This document shows, piece by piece, positions 34,084 to 41,750 of a stretch of DNA of 64,000 nucleotides. The notes below the pieces were generated by a model. It was not told the DNA's origin. It saw only the letters and a list, made by a program, of their open reading frames with translations, and searched no databases. Position 1 is the first letter of the stretch. The number at the start of each line of letters is the position of its first letter. The translations under genes were made by a program, and so were the position numbers. This DNA comes from Streptomyces sp. R33 (GTDB lineage Bacteria; Actinomycetota; Actinomycetes; Streptomycetales; Streptomycetaceae): contig NZ_CP165727.1 in assembly GCF_041200175.1 (NCBI RefSeq), forward strand, positions 3,323,501 to 3,387,500, in the 5' to 3' direction.

Positions 34084-34773
34084 TCAGCCCCGGGTCCGGA
34101 GCCGGTCGGTGCTGTCCTCGCTGGGCTGTACGACGACGATGCCCTGGCCGGAAAAGGCCATCTGGTAGGCCTCCCCGCTGCCCCGGCCGATCATCGACGA
34201 GGCCTTGAAGCTGCGCTTGCCCTTCACCTTGAGGTTCGGGGACCAGGCGACGAGCGCATCGGGGTCGACGTACGTCTCGTCCTCGCCGCGGCCGCAGTCG
34301 ACGACGATCGGGGTGCCGCGGGAGGTGATCGCGACCCAGCCGGTGCCGGCGACCTGCACGTTGAACAGGCCCTGGCCGGCGAACTTGGCCATGCCCTTGA
34401 CCCGTTCGACGCCCCACTGGAGGTGGGCGTCGAAGGCGAGCAGGTTGGTGCCGTTGACCGACAGCGCGTCGTTGTTGAGGTTGATCACGACGACGTCGGC
34501 GCCGTAGTCGGCGAGGTAGAGCAGGCCGTCGCCGGTGCACTTCATCAGCGGGGCGCCCTCGCCCGTGAGCCACTGCGAGGCCATCTGGCGCAGGGCCGGC
34601 GGATTCGGCTCGTACTGGACGAAGCCCTCGTACGCGACCATCGATCCGGTGCGCGCGAAGAGGTCCTGGCCGCTCTGCATGGCGACCTTGAGCATGGCCC
34701 GGCCGTGGTTCTCCATGCGGGCCGTGACGGGGGTGGGGGCGTAGCCCGCGAGCTGCTGGTTCATTGCGTTCAT
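34084..34773 (-). CDS. AIM24 family protein (second gene of TerD/AIM24 operon)
   Basis: 229 aa. Single AIM24 domain with LMKCTGDGLLYLA and the closing FSGQGIVVVQPSE. It shares the layout of the AIM24 parts of both neighbours (ARxGSMVAYxG near residue 40, the LMxCxGxGxxxLA strand near 80, then PxxxDxDAxVAWSPNL). ATG 34773 has GGGAG at 7 nt and follows the TerD-AIM24 fusion gene after 11 nt, so co-translation is likely. A protein-interaction role is an inference. Confidence 0.88.
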   Translation of the reverse strand: MNAMNQQLAGYAPTPVTARMENHGRAMLKVAMQSGQDLFARTGSMVAYEGFVQYEPNPPALRQMASQWLTGEGAPLMKCTGDGLLYLADYGADVVVINLNNDALSVNGTNLLAFDAHLQWGVERVKGMAKFAGQGLFNVQVAGTGWVAITSRGTPIVVDCGRGEDETYVDPDALVAWSPNLKVKGKRSFKASSMIGRGSGEAYQMAFSGQGIVVVQPSEDSTDRLRTRG

Positions 34774-34784
34774 GACGGGCTCCC

Positions 34785-36500
34785 TCAGACCTCGTACGGC
34801 TGGACGACGATGAAGTTGCCGGGAGCGCCGCGGAACTGGAGGTTCACGGTCTCCCCGCTGTGGCCGGGGTAGGCGTTGCGCCGCAGCCGGACCTGGCTGG
34901 AGACGATCACCTGGGAGGCCGCGGACCACGCGACGATGGCGTTGCTGTCGGCGAAGGTGGTCGGGGTGACGGGCAGCACGACCGGGGTGCCGTGCGTCTT
35001 GACGATCACCGTGCCGGAGCCCTGGAACAGCATGGTGAACAGGGCTCCGCCGGGGATGCCGTGGCCCTCGATGCGGCGGACCTCGTGCTGGAGCGACTCG
35101 TCGAAGGCGAGGACGCTCTCGGCGGAGACGCAGATCCCGTCGCCCTGGAGCTCGATGGCGTGGAGGTGTGCACCGTTCTCGGCGAGGAAGACCTGGCCGC
35201 GGCCGCTGCAGCGCATCAGCTGCATCTCCTGGCCGGTGGCGTTGCCGACGATGCGGCCGGCGAAGCCCGCGCCCTTGTAACTGAAGTCGACCTTGCCCTG
35301 GTAGAGGACCATGCTGCCCTGGCGGGCGAGGACGGGCTGGCCGCCCATCGCCAGGTCGACCCGCATGAGCTGCTGGTTCTGCGCGGTCCAGCGGGTGCCG
35401 GTGGGGACTTCCTTGTACGGCTGGAGGGCGGCGGCGAGACCGGCGCCGGCGGCCTGCGGGGCGCCCTGGCCGTAGCCGGGCTGCTGGCCGGGCATCTGCC
35501 CGGGCGCCTGGCCGTACGGGGGCGGCTGCTGGCCGGGGACCTGGCCGTAGCCGGGGGGCTGCTGCCCGTACGGCGCGGGGGCCGGGGCCGGCGGCGGGGC
35601 CTGGCCCTGGCCGGGCATCTGGCCGTACGAGGGCTGCGGCTGCTGCCCGTACGACGGCGGGGCGGGCGGCTGCGGGGCGTGGGGCGGCTGGCCGTACGGC
35701 GCGGGGGCCGGCGGGGTGGTGATCGGGCCGACCATGGTCGGGGCCGTGTGCACCGGGGCGGGCGCGGCCGGCTGCTGGTACTGCGGGGCGGGGGCCGGGG
35801 CCGGCTGCGGGACGTGCGGGGGCTGAGGTGCCTGGGGTGCCTGGGGTGCCTGCGGGGCTTGGACCGGGGCTCCGAAGGACGGCGCCGGGGCGGCTGCCTG
35901 CGGCGGCGGGGCGAAGCCCGGCGCGGCGCCGGCCTGGGCCTGCGGCTGCTGCTGGACCTGCGCCTCGTCCTCCTCGGCGACCTCGCCGCCGAAGTTCTTG
36001 AGCAGGGCGGCGAGTCCGCCGTCGAAGCCCTGGCCGACGGCGGCGAAGCGCCACACGTCCTTGAGGTAGAAGTCGCCGAGCATCACCGCGCGCTCGGTGC
36101 TGAACTCCGCGCCCGTGAAGGAATACCGGACGACTTCCTCGCCGCCGGCCACGATCCGGATGTAACCCGGGCCGATCTGCGACATCTGTCCGGCGCCGTC
36201 GATCGTGGCGGTGAAGGACAGCTTGTGGATGCTCGCCGGAACGCGGTCCAGCGTCACCCGGAAGGACTCGGTGTCGCCGGCCTGCGTGCCGAGCTGCTGA
36301 ATGGACTCCTCAGGCGACTTCGGCTGATTGTAGAAGACGAAGTAGCGGTCGTCCGACAACTGCTCGTTGGCGTCGAGTCCGAAGCAGCTGATGTCGAAGG
36401 CGAGTCCGGGGCCGGCGATCTGGACACCCACGTACAGATCGGTGCCTGCCGTCAGATCGCTGATCTTGGCCTTGTGACCGCGTTGGAATTCCCTGGCCAT
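34785..36500 (-). CDS. TerD-AIM24 fusion protein
   Basis: 571 aa in three parts. Residues about 1-170 are a TerD domain of the tellurite/stress-resistance family; FDISCFGLDANEQLSDDRYF contains the acidic calcium-binding positions. Residues about 178-370 are a low-complexity Pro/Gln/Gly/Tyr linker with repeats of APQ, PYGQ and MPGQ. Residues about 375-571 are an AIM24 domain (LMRCSGRGQVFLA, ending FIVVQPYEV). It heads an operon with two further AIM24 genes. TerD proteins usually act in membrane-associated stress complexes, so the AIM24 parts may form the partner layer. Confidence 0.9.
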   Translation of the reverse strand: MAREFQRGHKAKISDLTAGTDLYVGVQIAGPGLAFDISCFGLDANEQLSDDRYFVFYNQPKSPEESIQQLGTQAGDTESFRVTLDRVPASIHKLSFTATIDGAGQMSQIGPGYIRIVAGGEEVVRYSFTGAEFSTERAVMLGDFYLKDVWRFAAVGQGFDGGLAALLKNFGGEVAEEDEAQVQQQPQAQAGAAPGFAPPPQAAAPAPSFGAPVQAPQAPQAPQAPQPPHVPQPAPAPAPQYQQPAAPAPVHTAPTMVGPITTPPAPAPYGQPPHAPQPPAPPSYGQQPQPSYGQMPGQGQAPPPAPAPAPYGQQPPGYGQVPGQQPPPYGQAPGQMPGQQPGYGQGAPQAAGAGLAAALQPYKEVPTGTRWTAQNQQLMRVDLAMGGQPVLARQGSMVLYQGKVDFSYKGAGFAGRIVGNATGQEMQLMRCSGRGQVFLAENGAHLHAIELQGDGICVSAESVLAFDESLQHEVRRIEGHGIPGGALFTMLFQGSGTVIVKTHGTPVVLPVTPTTFADSNAIVAWSAASQVIVSSQVRLRRNAYPGHSGETVNLQFRGAPGNFIVVQPYEV

Positions 36501-36633
36501 ACGTAACGACCGTCCCCCATCCCGACAGTGAAATGCGTGCCGCTCAGGCTAGCCGCATCTGCCGACATCCGGCCAAGCCGGTACCGAGCCGGTACATATC
36601 GATACGTCCGCGCCCGGCGGTGCGCGGGCGGGG

Positions 36634-37173
36634 TCATTCCTCGCGGGCCGCCGGGACCTTGGGGAGGCGCTCGGCGGCGACCACTCCCTCGAGGTAGCCG
36701 CGGGCCCGCTCGGTGCGGGGGTAGGCCTCGAGCAGTTCCCAGAAGCGGGGGCCGTGGCCGGGCACGAGGAGGTGGGCGAGTTCGTGGAGCAGCACGTAGT
36801 CGACGACGTACTCCGGCATCCCCTGGAGGCGGTGCGACAGCCGGATGCTGCCTTCGGCCGGGGTGCAGGAGCCCCAGCGGGTGTTCTGGTTGGTGACCCA
36901 GCGCACGGAGCGGGGGCGGGCACGGGCGCTGAAGTACTGCTCGGACAAACGCTCGGCGCGCTCGGTGAGTTCCGCGTCCCCGAGGGTGCGCTTGCTCTCC
37001 TGCGCGGCCAGCTTGTCGAGCATGACCCCCACCCATCGCTGTTCCTCGGCCTCGGACATCCGGGCAGGGATGAGGACGACCGTACGGTCACCCTCGCGAT
37101 AGGCGGATACGGTCCTGCGGCGGCGCGCGCTCCGGCGGACTTCGACGGCGCGCTGCTGTGGGTCGGCGGACAC
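36634..37173 (-). CDS. M48-like/YgjP-type metallopeptidase
   Basis: 179 aa, no membrane segment. The zinc motif HELAH (about 129-133) is followed by HGPRFWELLEAY, the usual second segment of the YgjP/DUF45 family; NTRWGSCTPAEGSIRLSHRL precedes it as in that family. GTG 37173 (SADPQQRAVEVRRSARRRR) gives a strongly basic N-terminus; the site upstream is weak. The gene lies between the TerD/AIM24 operon and the divergent ThiF-like gene, with 133 nt before the TerD gene. Confidence 0.87.
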   Translation of the reverse strand: MSADPQQRAVEVRRSARRRRTVSAYREGDRTVVLIPARMSEAEEQRWVGVMLDKLAAQESKRTLGDAELTERAERLSEQYFSARARPRSVRWVTNQNTRWGSCTPAEGSIRLSHRLQGMPEYVVDYVLLHELAHLLVPGHGPRFWELLEAYPRTERARGYLEGVVAAERLPKVPAAREE

Positions 37174-37383
37174 GCCCAAGACCGTACCCGCTCGCCGTGG
37201 CGGAAGTCGCCCTGCTCCACGGTTCGAACATGATCGATTCGGAGCCGGTACAGAAACACCCTTTTTCTTCATCTCATATGCCTAATAACCCTTGCCTGTG
37301 GACAAATGCGCGCACGGAATGCGGCGGGCGGGCACTCTGCGGGGGAAGGGAAAGAGGCGGAGTTCGTACGAGGGGGGAAAGTC

Positions 37384-38490
37384 ATGTATCCGAAGGTGAA
37401 GCCGGCGCTGGCGAGGGCCTGGCGGGATCTGCAGACGGTGCAGTTCGGGGTGACGCCCGCGCATGCGGTGGTGCTCGGCCCGGTGGACACGGCGACGGGA
37501 TCGCTCCTCGACCGGATCGACGGGACGCGGGGCATGGAACTGCTGCGCGCGGAAGCGGCGGCCGTGGGGCTGGCCGAGGGTCAGGTGGACGCGCTGGTGC
37601 GGAGGCTGGCGGCGGCCGGGCTGCTGGACGATGCCACCGCGGGCGGGCCGCGGGCCCAGGCGGTGCGCAAGCGGCCGGAGACCCTGGAGCGGCTCGGGCC
37701 CGATCTGGGCTCGCTCTCGCTGGTCCACCGCGACCCGGGAGGGGACTTGCGCGCAGTCGCCGCGCGCCGGGCCATACGGGTCCAGGTGCGCGGGAGCGGC
37801 CGCGTGGGCGGGGTGATCGCCGGGGTCCTGGCAGGAGCCGGCGTGGGCCGCGTCGAGGTCCTCGACGGCGGCCGCGTGGAGCCGGCGGATGTGGCTCCGG
37901 GCGGACTGGGGCCCGGCAGCATCGGCCGATTGCGGGCCGAGGCCGCGGCCGGGGTGGTCCGCGCATCGGCCCCGGGGCGCGCGCCGCGGACCGCGGAGCA
38001 CGAGGGGCCCGAGCCGGGGGTGTCCCTGGTGGTGGTCGCACCCCGGGACGGCCTGCAGGCGTGGGCCCCGGATCCGGGCCTCGCGGCCGACTGGATCGCC
38101 ACCGGCACGCCGCACCTGTATGCCGGGGTACTGGAGGGCACCGGGCTGGTGGGGCCGCTGGTGCTGCCGGGCGCCACGGCGTGCGCGGGCTGCATGGAAC
38201 GCGACCGGGTCGAGGCGGACCCGGCATGGCCCCGGATGCTGGTCCAATGGCGCTCGGCCCACCGCCGCCGCTCCACCGCGGCCTGCGACCTGGGCCTGGC
38301 CACGATGGTGGCCGGCCTCGCCGCCGCGCACGCCCTGTCCTTCCTCGACGGCGAACTCCCCGCCTCCACGGCCGCCCGCTGGGAGGCCGCCCTCCCGGCC
38401 CTCCACTGGGACCGGACCCCAGTACACCCCCACGCCGCCTGCCCGTGCGCGGCCGCCCGGGTCCCGGCGGAGCAGGCGGCGGGGTCGTGA
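37384..38490 (+). CDS. Orphan ThiF/E1-like protein (TOMM precursor-binding type)
   Basis: 368 aa. The N-terminal 100 residues form a winged-helix-like region (VTPAHAVVLGPVDTATGSLL) similar to the leader-peptide-binding part of azole-forming cyclodehydratase partners. Residues about 130-340 follow an E1/ThiF fold with GSGRVGGVIAGVLAGAGVGR as the nucleotide-binding loop. Cys pairs CAGC (about 263-266) and CPC (about 353-355) could bind zinc. No YcaO, dehydrogenase or obvious precursor peptide is nearby, so it is not a complete TOMM cluster. ATG 37384 has GAGGGGGGAAAG upstream. Confidence 0.8.
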   Translation: MYPKVKPALARAWRDLQTVQFGVTPAHAVVLGPVDTATGSLLDRIDGTRGMELLRAEAAAVGLAEGQVDALVRRLAAAGLLDDATAGGPRAQAVRKRPETLERLGPDLGSLSLVHRDPGGDLRAVAARRAIRVQVRGSGRVGGVIAGVLAGAGVGRVEVLDGGRVEPADVAPGGLGPGSIGRLRAEAAAGVVRASAPGRAPRTAEHEGPEPGVSLVVVAPRDGLQAWAPDPGLAADWIATGTPHLYAGVLEGTGLVGPLVLPGATACAGCMERDRVEADPAWPRMLVQWRSAHRRRSTAACDLGLATMVAGLAAAHALSFLDGELPASTAARWEAALPALHWDRTPVHPHAACPCAAARVPAEQAAGS

Positions 38491-38681
38491 AGGCTCGGTC
38501 CGCCGTCCGGTCATGCCGTCCCATCGGGGTGTATGCCGTCCGGCGGTGGCTGGATCGGTGTCGGGTCCGGAGCAGGTGCCTCGGGCGGGGTGGGGTGGGG
38601 GCGCCATGACAGGATGCGGGTGGCCGAGGGGTCATCTGAACCGCCGCTTGCGGCACAGCAGTCTGGGAACTGGAGGGGCAT

Positions 38682-40013
38682 ATGTCTGATCTTCCCCGGA
38701 AGGCGGTCACCCGTACCGTCAAGCTGGCCGCGCTGCCGCTCGGCTTCGCGGGCCGGGTCACCTGGGGGCTGGGGAAGCGGATCGGGGGCAAGTCCGCGGA
38801 GATCGTGGCGCGCGAGCTCCAGCAGCGGACCGCCGAGCAGCTGTTCCGCACGCTCGGGGAGTTGAAGGGCGGCGCCATGAAGTTCGGGCAGGCGCTCTCG
38901 GTCTTCGAGTCGGCCCTGCCCGAGGAGGTCGCCGGGCCGTACCGGGCTGCGCTGACCAAGCTCCAGGAGGCGGCCCCGCCGCTGCCGGCCGAGACGGTGC
39001 ACCAGGTGCTGGCGGAGCGGCTGGGCGCCGACTGGCGGGACCTGTTCGAGGAGTTCGAGGACAAGCCGGCCGCGGCCGCCTCGATCGGGCAGGTGCACCG
39101 GGCGGTGTGGCACGACGGCCGGCAGGTGGCGGTGAAGGTCCAGTACCCGGGGGCCGGCGAGGCTCTGCTGTCGGACCTGAGGCAACTGGGGCGGTTCGCC
39201 GGGCTGCTGGGGCCGCTGATTCCCGGCATGGACGTCAAGCCGCTGATCAAGGAGTTGCGGGACCGGGTCGCGGAGGAGCTGGACTACGAGCTCGAGGCCG
39301 AGGCCCAGCGGATCCACGCGGACGCGTTCGAGGGCGACGAGGACGTCGTCGTACCGGACGTCGTGCACCAGGGCGACCAGGTGCTGGTGACCGAGTGGAT
39401 GGAGGGGACCCCGCTGTCTGAGGTGATAGCGGACGGCACCGAGGAGGAGCGCGACGGCGCCGGTCAGCTGCTGGCCAGGTTCCTCTTCTCGGGGCCTGCC
39501 CGCACCGGGCTGCTGCACGCCGACCCGCACCCGGGCAACTTCCGTCTGCTGACGGGGGCGGACGGCCGGATGCGCCTCGGGGTGCTGGACTTCGGCACCG
39601 TCGACCGCCTGCCCGGCGGCTGGCCCAAGCCCATCGGCACGTCGCTGCGGATGACGCTCGAGGGCGATGCCGAGGGGATATACGGGCACCTGTGCGCCGA
39701 GGGGTTCGTGAAGGAGTCCATCGAACTGGACCCGGAGGCGGTGCTGGACTACCTGTTGCCCATCATCGAGCCCGCCCAGGCCGAGGAGTTCACCTTCACG
39801 CGGCCGTGGCTGCGCGGTCAGGCGGCCCGGATCGCCGATCCCCGTTCCCCCGCACACCAGTTGGGCCGGCAGATCAATCTGCCGCCCTCGTACCTGCTGA
39901 TCCACCGTGTGACGCTGAGCACCATCGGCGTGCTCTGCCAGCTGGGCGCGACGGTACGGCTGCGCAGCGAACTGGAGTCCTGGCTCCCGGGGTTCCTGCC
40001 CGAGGAGGCCTGA
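38682..40013 (+). CDS. ABC1/UbiB-family atypical kinase
   Basis: 443 aa. Family marks: KGGAMKFGQ (the KxGQ motif, about 62-70), AAAASIGQVH (Ala-rich nucleotide loop, about 130-139), VAVKVQYPG with the catalytic Lys, HADPHPGN (about 281-288) and LDFGTVDR (about 304-311). Members function in quinone and lipid metabolism and often show ATPase rather than protein-kinase activity. No C-terminal membrane helices are apparent. The upstream 191 nt hold no gene I can support. Confidence 0.92.
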   Translation: MSDLPRKAVTRTVKLAALPLGFAGRVTWGLGKRIGGKSAEIVARELQQRTAEQLFRTLGELKGGAMKFGQALSVFESALPEEVAGPYRAALTKLQEAAPPLPAETVHQVLAERLGADWRDLFEEFEDKPAAAASIGQVHRAVWHDGRQVAVKVQYPGAGEALLSDLRQLGRFAGLLGPLIPGMDVKPLIKELRDRVAEELDYELEAEAQRIHADAFEGDEDVVVPDVVHQGDQVLVTEWMEGTPLSEVIADGTEEERDGAGQLLARFLFSGPARTGLLHADPHPGNFRLLTGADGRMRLGVLDFGTVDRLPGGWPKPIGTSLRMTLEGDAEGIYGHLCAEGFVKESIELDPEAVLDYLLPIIEPAQAEEFTFTRPWLRGQAARIADPRSPAHQLGRQINLPPSYLLIHRVTLSTIGVLCQLGATVRLRSELESWLPGFLPEEA

Positions 40014-40023
40014 GCGCCCGAGG

Positions 40024-40230
40024 TCACCACCAGGACGAATCGAGGCGGCCCTCGATCGCCCTGAGGTTGGCGCGCGCGCAGTCGACGCAGAAGTACTGTC
40101 TGGTCCCGTTCTCCACCGAGCAGGTCCAGGTGGGCGGGGCGCCGTCGGGTGCCTTCTTGCCGCAGCGCGCGCAGACGACGGGCTGGGCCTCGGGTCCCGA
40201 CGGGGCGGGGTGGGGATTCGGCTGGTCCAC
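40024..40230 (-). CDS. Small zinc-ribbon protein
   Basis: About 68 aa with CARC and CVDC pairs 27 residues apart, enclosing PPTWTCSVENGTRQYF, and a conserved-looking ending ARANLRAIEGRLDSSWW. It is probably a treble-clef or ribbon zinc protein, possibly nucleic-acid- or protein-binding. The start is unclear: GTG 40230 abuts GGAG, while a TTG at 40272 would add 14 residues. It is convergent with the ABC1 kinase gene, 10 nt from its stop. Confidence 0.75.
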   Translation of the reverse strand: MDQPNPHPAPSGPEAQPVVCARCGKKAPDGAPPTWTCSVENGTRQYFCVDCARANLRAIEGRLDSSWW

Positions 40231-40278
40231 CTCCAGACGATATCTCCGCAAGGGGTGGAGAACCGTCCGCAACGCACC

Positions 40279-40310
40279 GGGGGGACCGGTCCGTTCGGAC
40301 CGGTCCCCCC
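40279..40310 (-). terminator. Terminator downstream of the wblC operon
   Basis: GGGGGGACCGGTCCG-TT-CGGACCGGTCCCCCC is a perfect 15-bp inverted repeat 43 nt after the small gene that follows wblC. Confidence 0.85.
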
Positions 40311-40352
40311 GTACGCTGCTGCGCCGCTGGTCAGCGGCAGTTCAGCGGCTGA

Positions 40353-40682
40353 TCAGTGCATGACCGCCATGGCGAGTGCACGCCGGGCGCGCAGCGAGAC
40401 GCGCTCGGCTCGCCGCTGCATGCGGCGGGCGGCGACCAGGCGCAGGGCCTGGCGCTCGGCGTCGACCTCACGCATGCGGTCGTCCATATGGGCACGAGCC
40501 AGGGCTTCTGGGATGAGTTGCATTTCACGGGTCCTGTTCTGACGCGAGGTGATCGCGCCGGCGGTGATGAAGTCTGCGGTGGCGGAGCCGTACGGCTGCT
40601 CGCTCGTCGTGTGGGCGGTCATGGAGGCCTGCTTCAAGGGGTCGTGCGTCACGGGGCGGTCGATGGTTCCGATGGCGGTCAT
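40353..40682 (-). CDS. Small basic protein translationally coupled to wblC
   Basis: 109 aa if started at ATG 40682, which overlaps the wblC stop by four bases (ATGA). The C-terminal 56 residues (MQLIPEALARAHMDDRMREV onward) are a strongly basic amphipathic helix with repeated RR and RM pairs; the first half is polar and probably disordered. An internal ATG at 40523 with AGGA at 9 nt could yield the helix alone. I recognise no domain. The coupling suggests a role in the antibiotic-induced WblC response, such as acting on ribosomes or RNA, but this is inference. Confidence 0.65.
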   Translation of the reverse strand: MTAIGTIDRPVTHDPLKQASMTAHTTSEQPYGSATADFITAGAITSRQNRTREMQLIPEALARAHMDDRMREVDAERQALRLVAARRMQRRAERVSLRARRALAMAVMH

Positions 40683-41050
40683 GCCGCAACAACCGGGTTC
40701 TTGCGCGGACGGCCACGGGGGCGCTTCCGGGCTACGACGACACCCTGGACGAACAGCTCGCCACCCCAGACACCCCAGGGCTCGCGGCGCTCGACCGCAC
40801 CGGCGAGGCAGGCCTCGACCAGCGGGCAGGTGGCGCACAGGGACTTGGCGTACTCGACGTCCGCCGGGGACTCGGCGAAGAAGACCTCGGGGTCGTAGGT
40901 ACGGCAGGCGACGGGTACGCCGAGGTTCTCGATGGCGTCGTCGAGCGCGGTGAGCGCGGTGAGGGGAGTCAAGGTGGAGTCCTCCGGGACTGCGGGCGGG
41001 GAGATCGTCTGGGTCTGCGGTACGGACGGGGCGTGCGCTTCGAGTTGCAC
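40679..41050 (-). CDS. wblC: WhiB-family regulator WblC (WhiB7 orthologue)
   Basis: 123 aa iron-sulfur transcription factor that binds the housekeeping sigma factor and activates intrinsic antibiotic-resistance genes. The cluster cysteines follow the WhiB spacing (C...CATC...C, in CRTYDPEVFF and LCATCPLVEAC), then the GVWGG turn, then the C-terminal AT-hook RGRPRKNP that singles out the WhiB7/WblC branch. The ATG at 41050 follows a leader of about 640 nt with an upstream ORF and an attenuator. A coupled small gene follows. Confidence 0.96.
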   Translation of the reverse strand: MQLEAHAPSVPQTQTISPPAVPEDSTLTPLTALTALDDAIENLGVPVACRTYDPEVFFAESPADVEYAKSLCATCPLVEACLAGAVERREPWGVWGGELFVQGVVVARKRPRGRPRKNPVVAA

Positions 41051-41177
41051 GGTGTTTTCTTCCTCGTCTTGTTGGCTAGTCGTTCCGGCCGGGTTCGGCC
41101 GGGGGCGGCTGGGCTACGTCTCACACCGACTGGTCTTGCCAGTCCCGAGGCTCCTTCGTGCCGTCGTCCCCGTTCGG

Positions 41178-41223
41178 GGACAAACAGAAGGGCCGCGGAT
41201 CCCGGGTGGGGTTCCGCGGCCCT
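41178..41223 (-). terminator. Attenuator (intrinsic terminator) in the wblC leader
   Basis: On the minus strand AGGGCCGCGGA and its complement (41213-41223 and 41189-41199) form an 11-bp stem followed by TTCTGTTTGT. It lies between the upstream ORF stop and the wblC start, 128 nt before the coding region. A smaller 7-bp hairpin (41234-41253) covers the ORF stop codon and could be an alternative fold. The arrangement fits ribosome-controlled attenuation, described for whiB7 and wblC leaders. Confidence 0.85.
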
Positions 41224-41247
41224 GAAGGCGCCGGCCTGATCTTGGAA

Positions 41248-41583
41248 TCAGGCTGGATCGCTCCAGGGTTCGAGCCCGCGGAAGGCCCACATCAGGTGGT
41301 GCTGCTGCTTCGTCTGCTTCGTCTGGGATCCGGCACCGGCTGCGGCCGCAAACCCATAGGCGCCATGCGCCTGGGCTTCCAGTACTGCCACCGGTGCCTG
41401 GGTCGGTCGCTCATTCCGCTCGCTCGCAAGGCGCGCGGCGGGCGCGGCCAGCAGGGCGCGGCTGTCAGCGCAAATCGCAGACAGACCGGTACCCAGGAGC
41501 GGGAGGAGCGAGGAGGAGCCGAGCGTGCAGGAAGCGGCGACCGAGCGATCGGTCATTTTGGTGCTGGTGATGAAGCTGGTCAC
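41248..41583 (-). CDS. Upstream (leader) ORF of wblC
   Basis: A 111-codon frame starting at GTG 41583 with a strong AGGAGG at 8-nt spacing and stopping 25 nt before the attenuator hairpin. The peptide (VTSFITSTKMTDRSVAASC at the start; QTKQTKQQHHLMWAFRG near the end) resembles no protein family I know. Its value is probably in being translated: stalling under ribosome-targeting antibiotics would alter folding of the downstream hairpins. This follows the published uORF model for whiB7/wblC; the exact frame in this organism is my reading. Confidence 0.6.
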   Translation of the reverse strand: MTSFITSTKMTDRSVAASCTLGSSSLLPLLGTGLSAICADSRALLAAPAARLASERNERPTQAPVAVLEAQAHGAYGFAAAAGAGSQTKQTKQQHHLMWAFRGLEPWSDPA

Positions 41584-41700
41584 TGGTCTCGCCTCCTCTC
41601 GGCGTCTCGGGGACGGGGCCCGGGGGCCTGTCCCATACGTATTCGGATAAGTACAGCACGGATCCGGAGCTTCGGAGAAGCCACCGTTTCCGTTGCTAAG

Positions 41701-41741
41701 AACCTATGGGGATTCGCTGGGCATGTGCAAACTATTTTTCC
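41701..41741 (-). promoter_or_regulatory. wblC promoter with AT-rich WblC-binding element
   Basis: On the minus strand TTGCAC (41730-41725) and TAGGTT (41706-41701) are separated by 18 bp, a housekeeping-type promoter. Immediately upstream of the -35 is GGAAAAATAGT (41741-41731), the kind of AT-rich block contacted by the WhiB7 AT-hook at autoregulated promoters. The element begins 10 nt after the uvrD2 stop codon. Predicted start near 41694. Confidence 0.75.
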
Positions 41742-41750
41742 GACGAGTTT

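Noticed and set aside
38533..38865. Gly-rich open frame next to the ThiF-like gene, considered as a RiPP precursor
   Set aside because: It lacks a clear ribosome-binding site and runs in another frame into the ABC1 kinase coding region, so it is not a discrete short peptide gene.
41244..41270. GGAAT-N19-GTT on the plus strand inside the wblC leader
   Set aside because: Resembles a SigR promoter but has 19-bp spacing, points away from any gene on that strand and lies in the attenuator region; probably chance.
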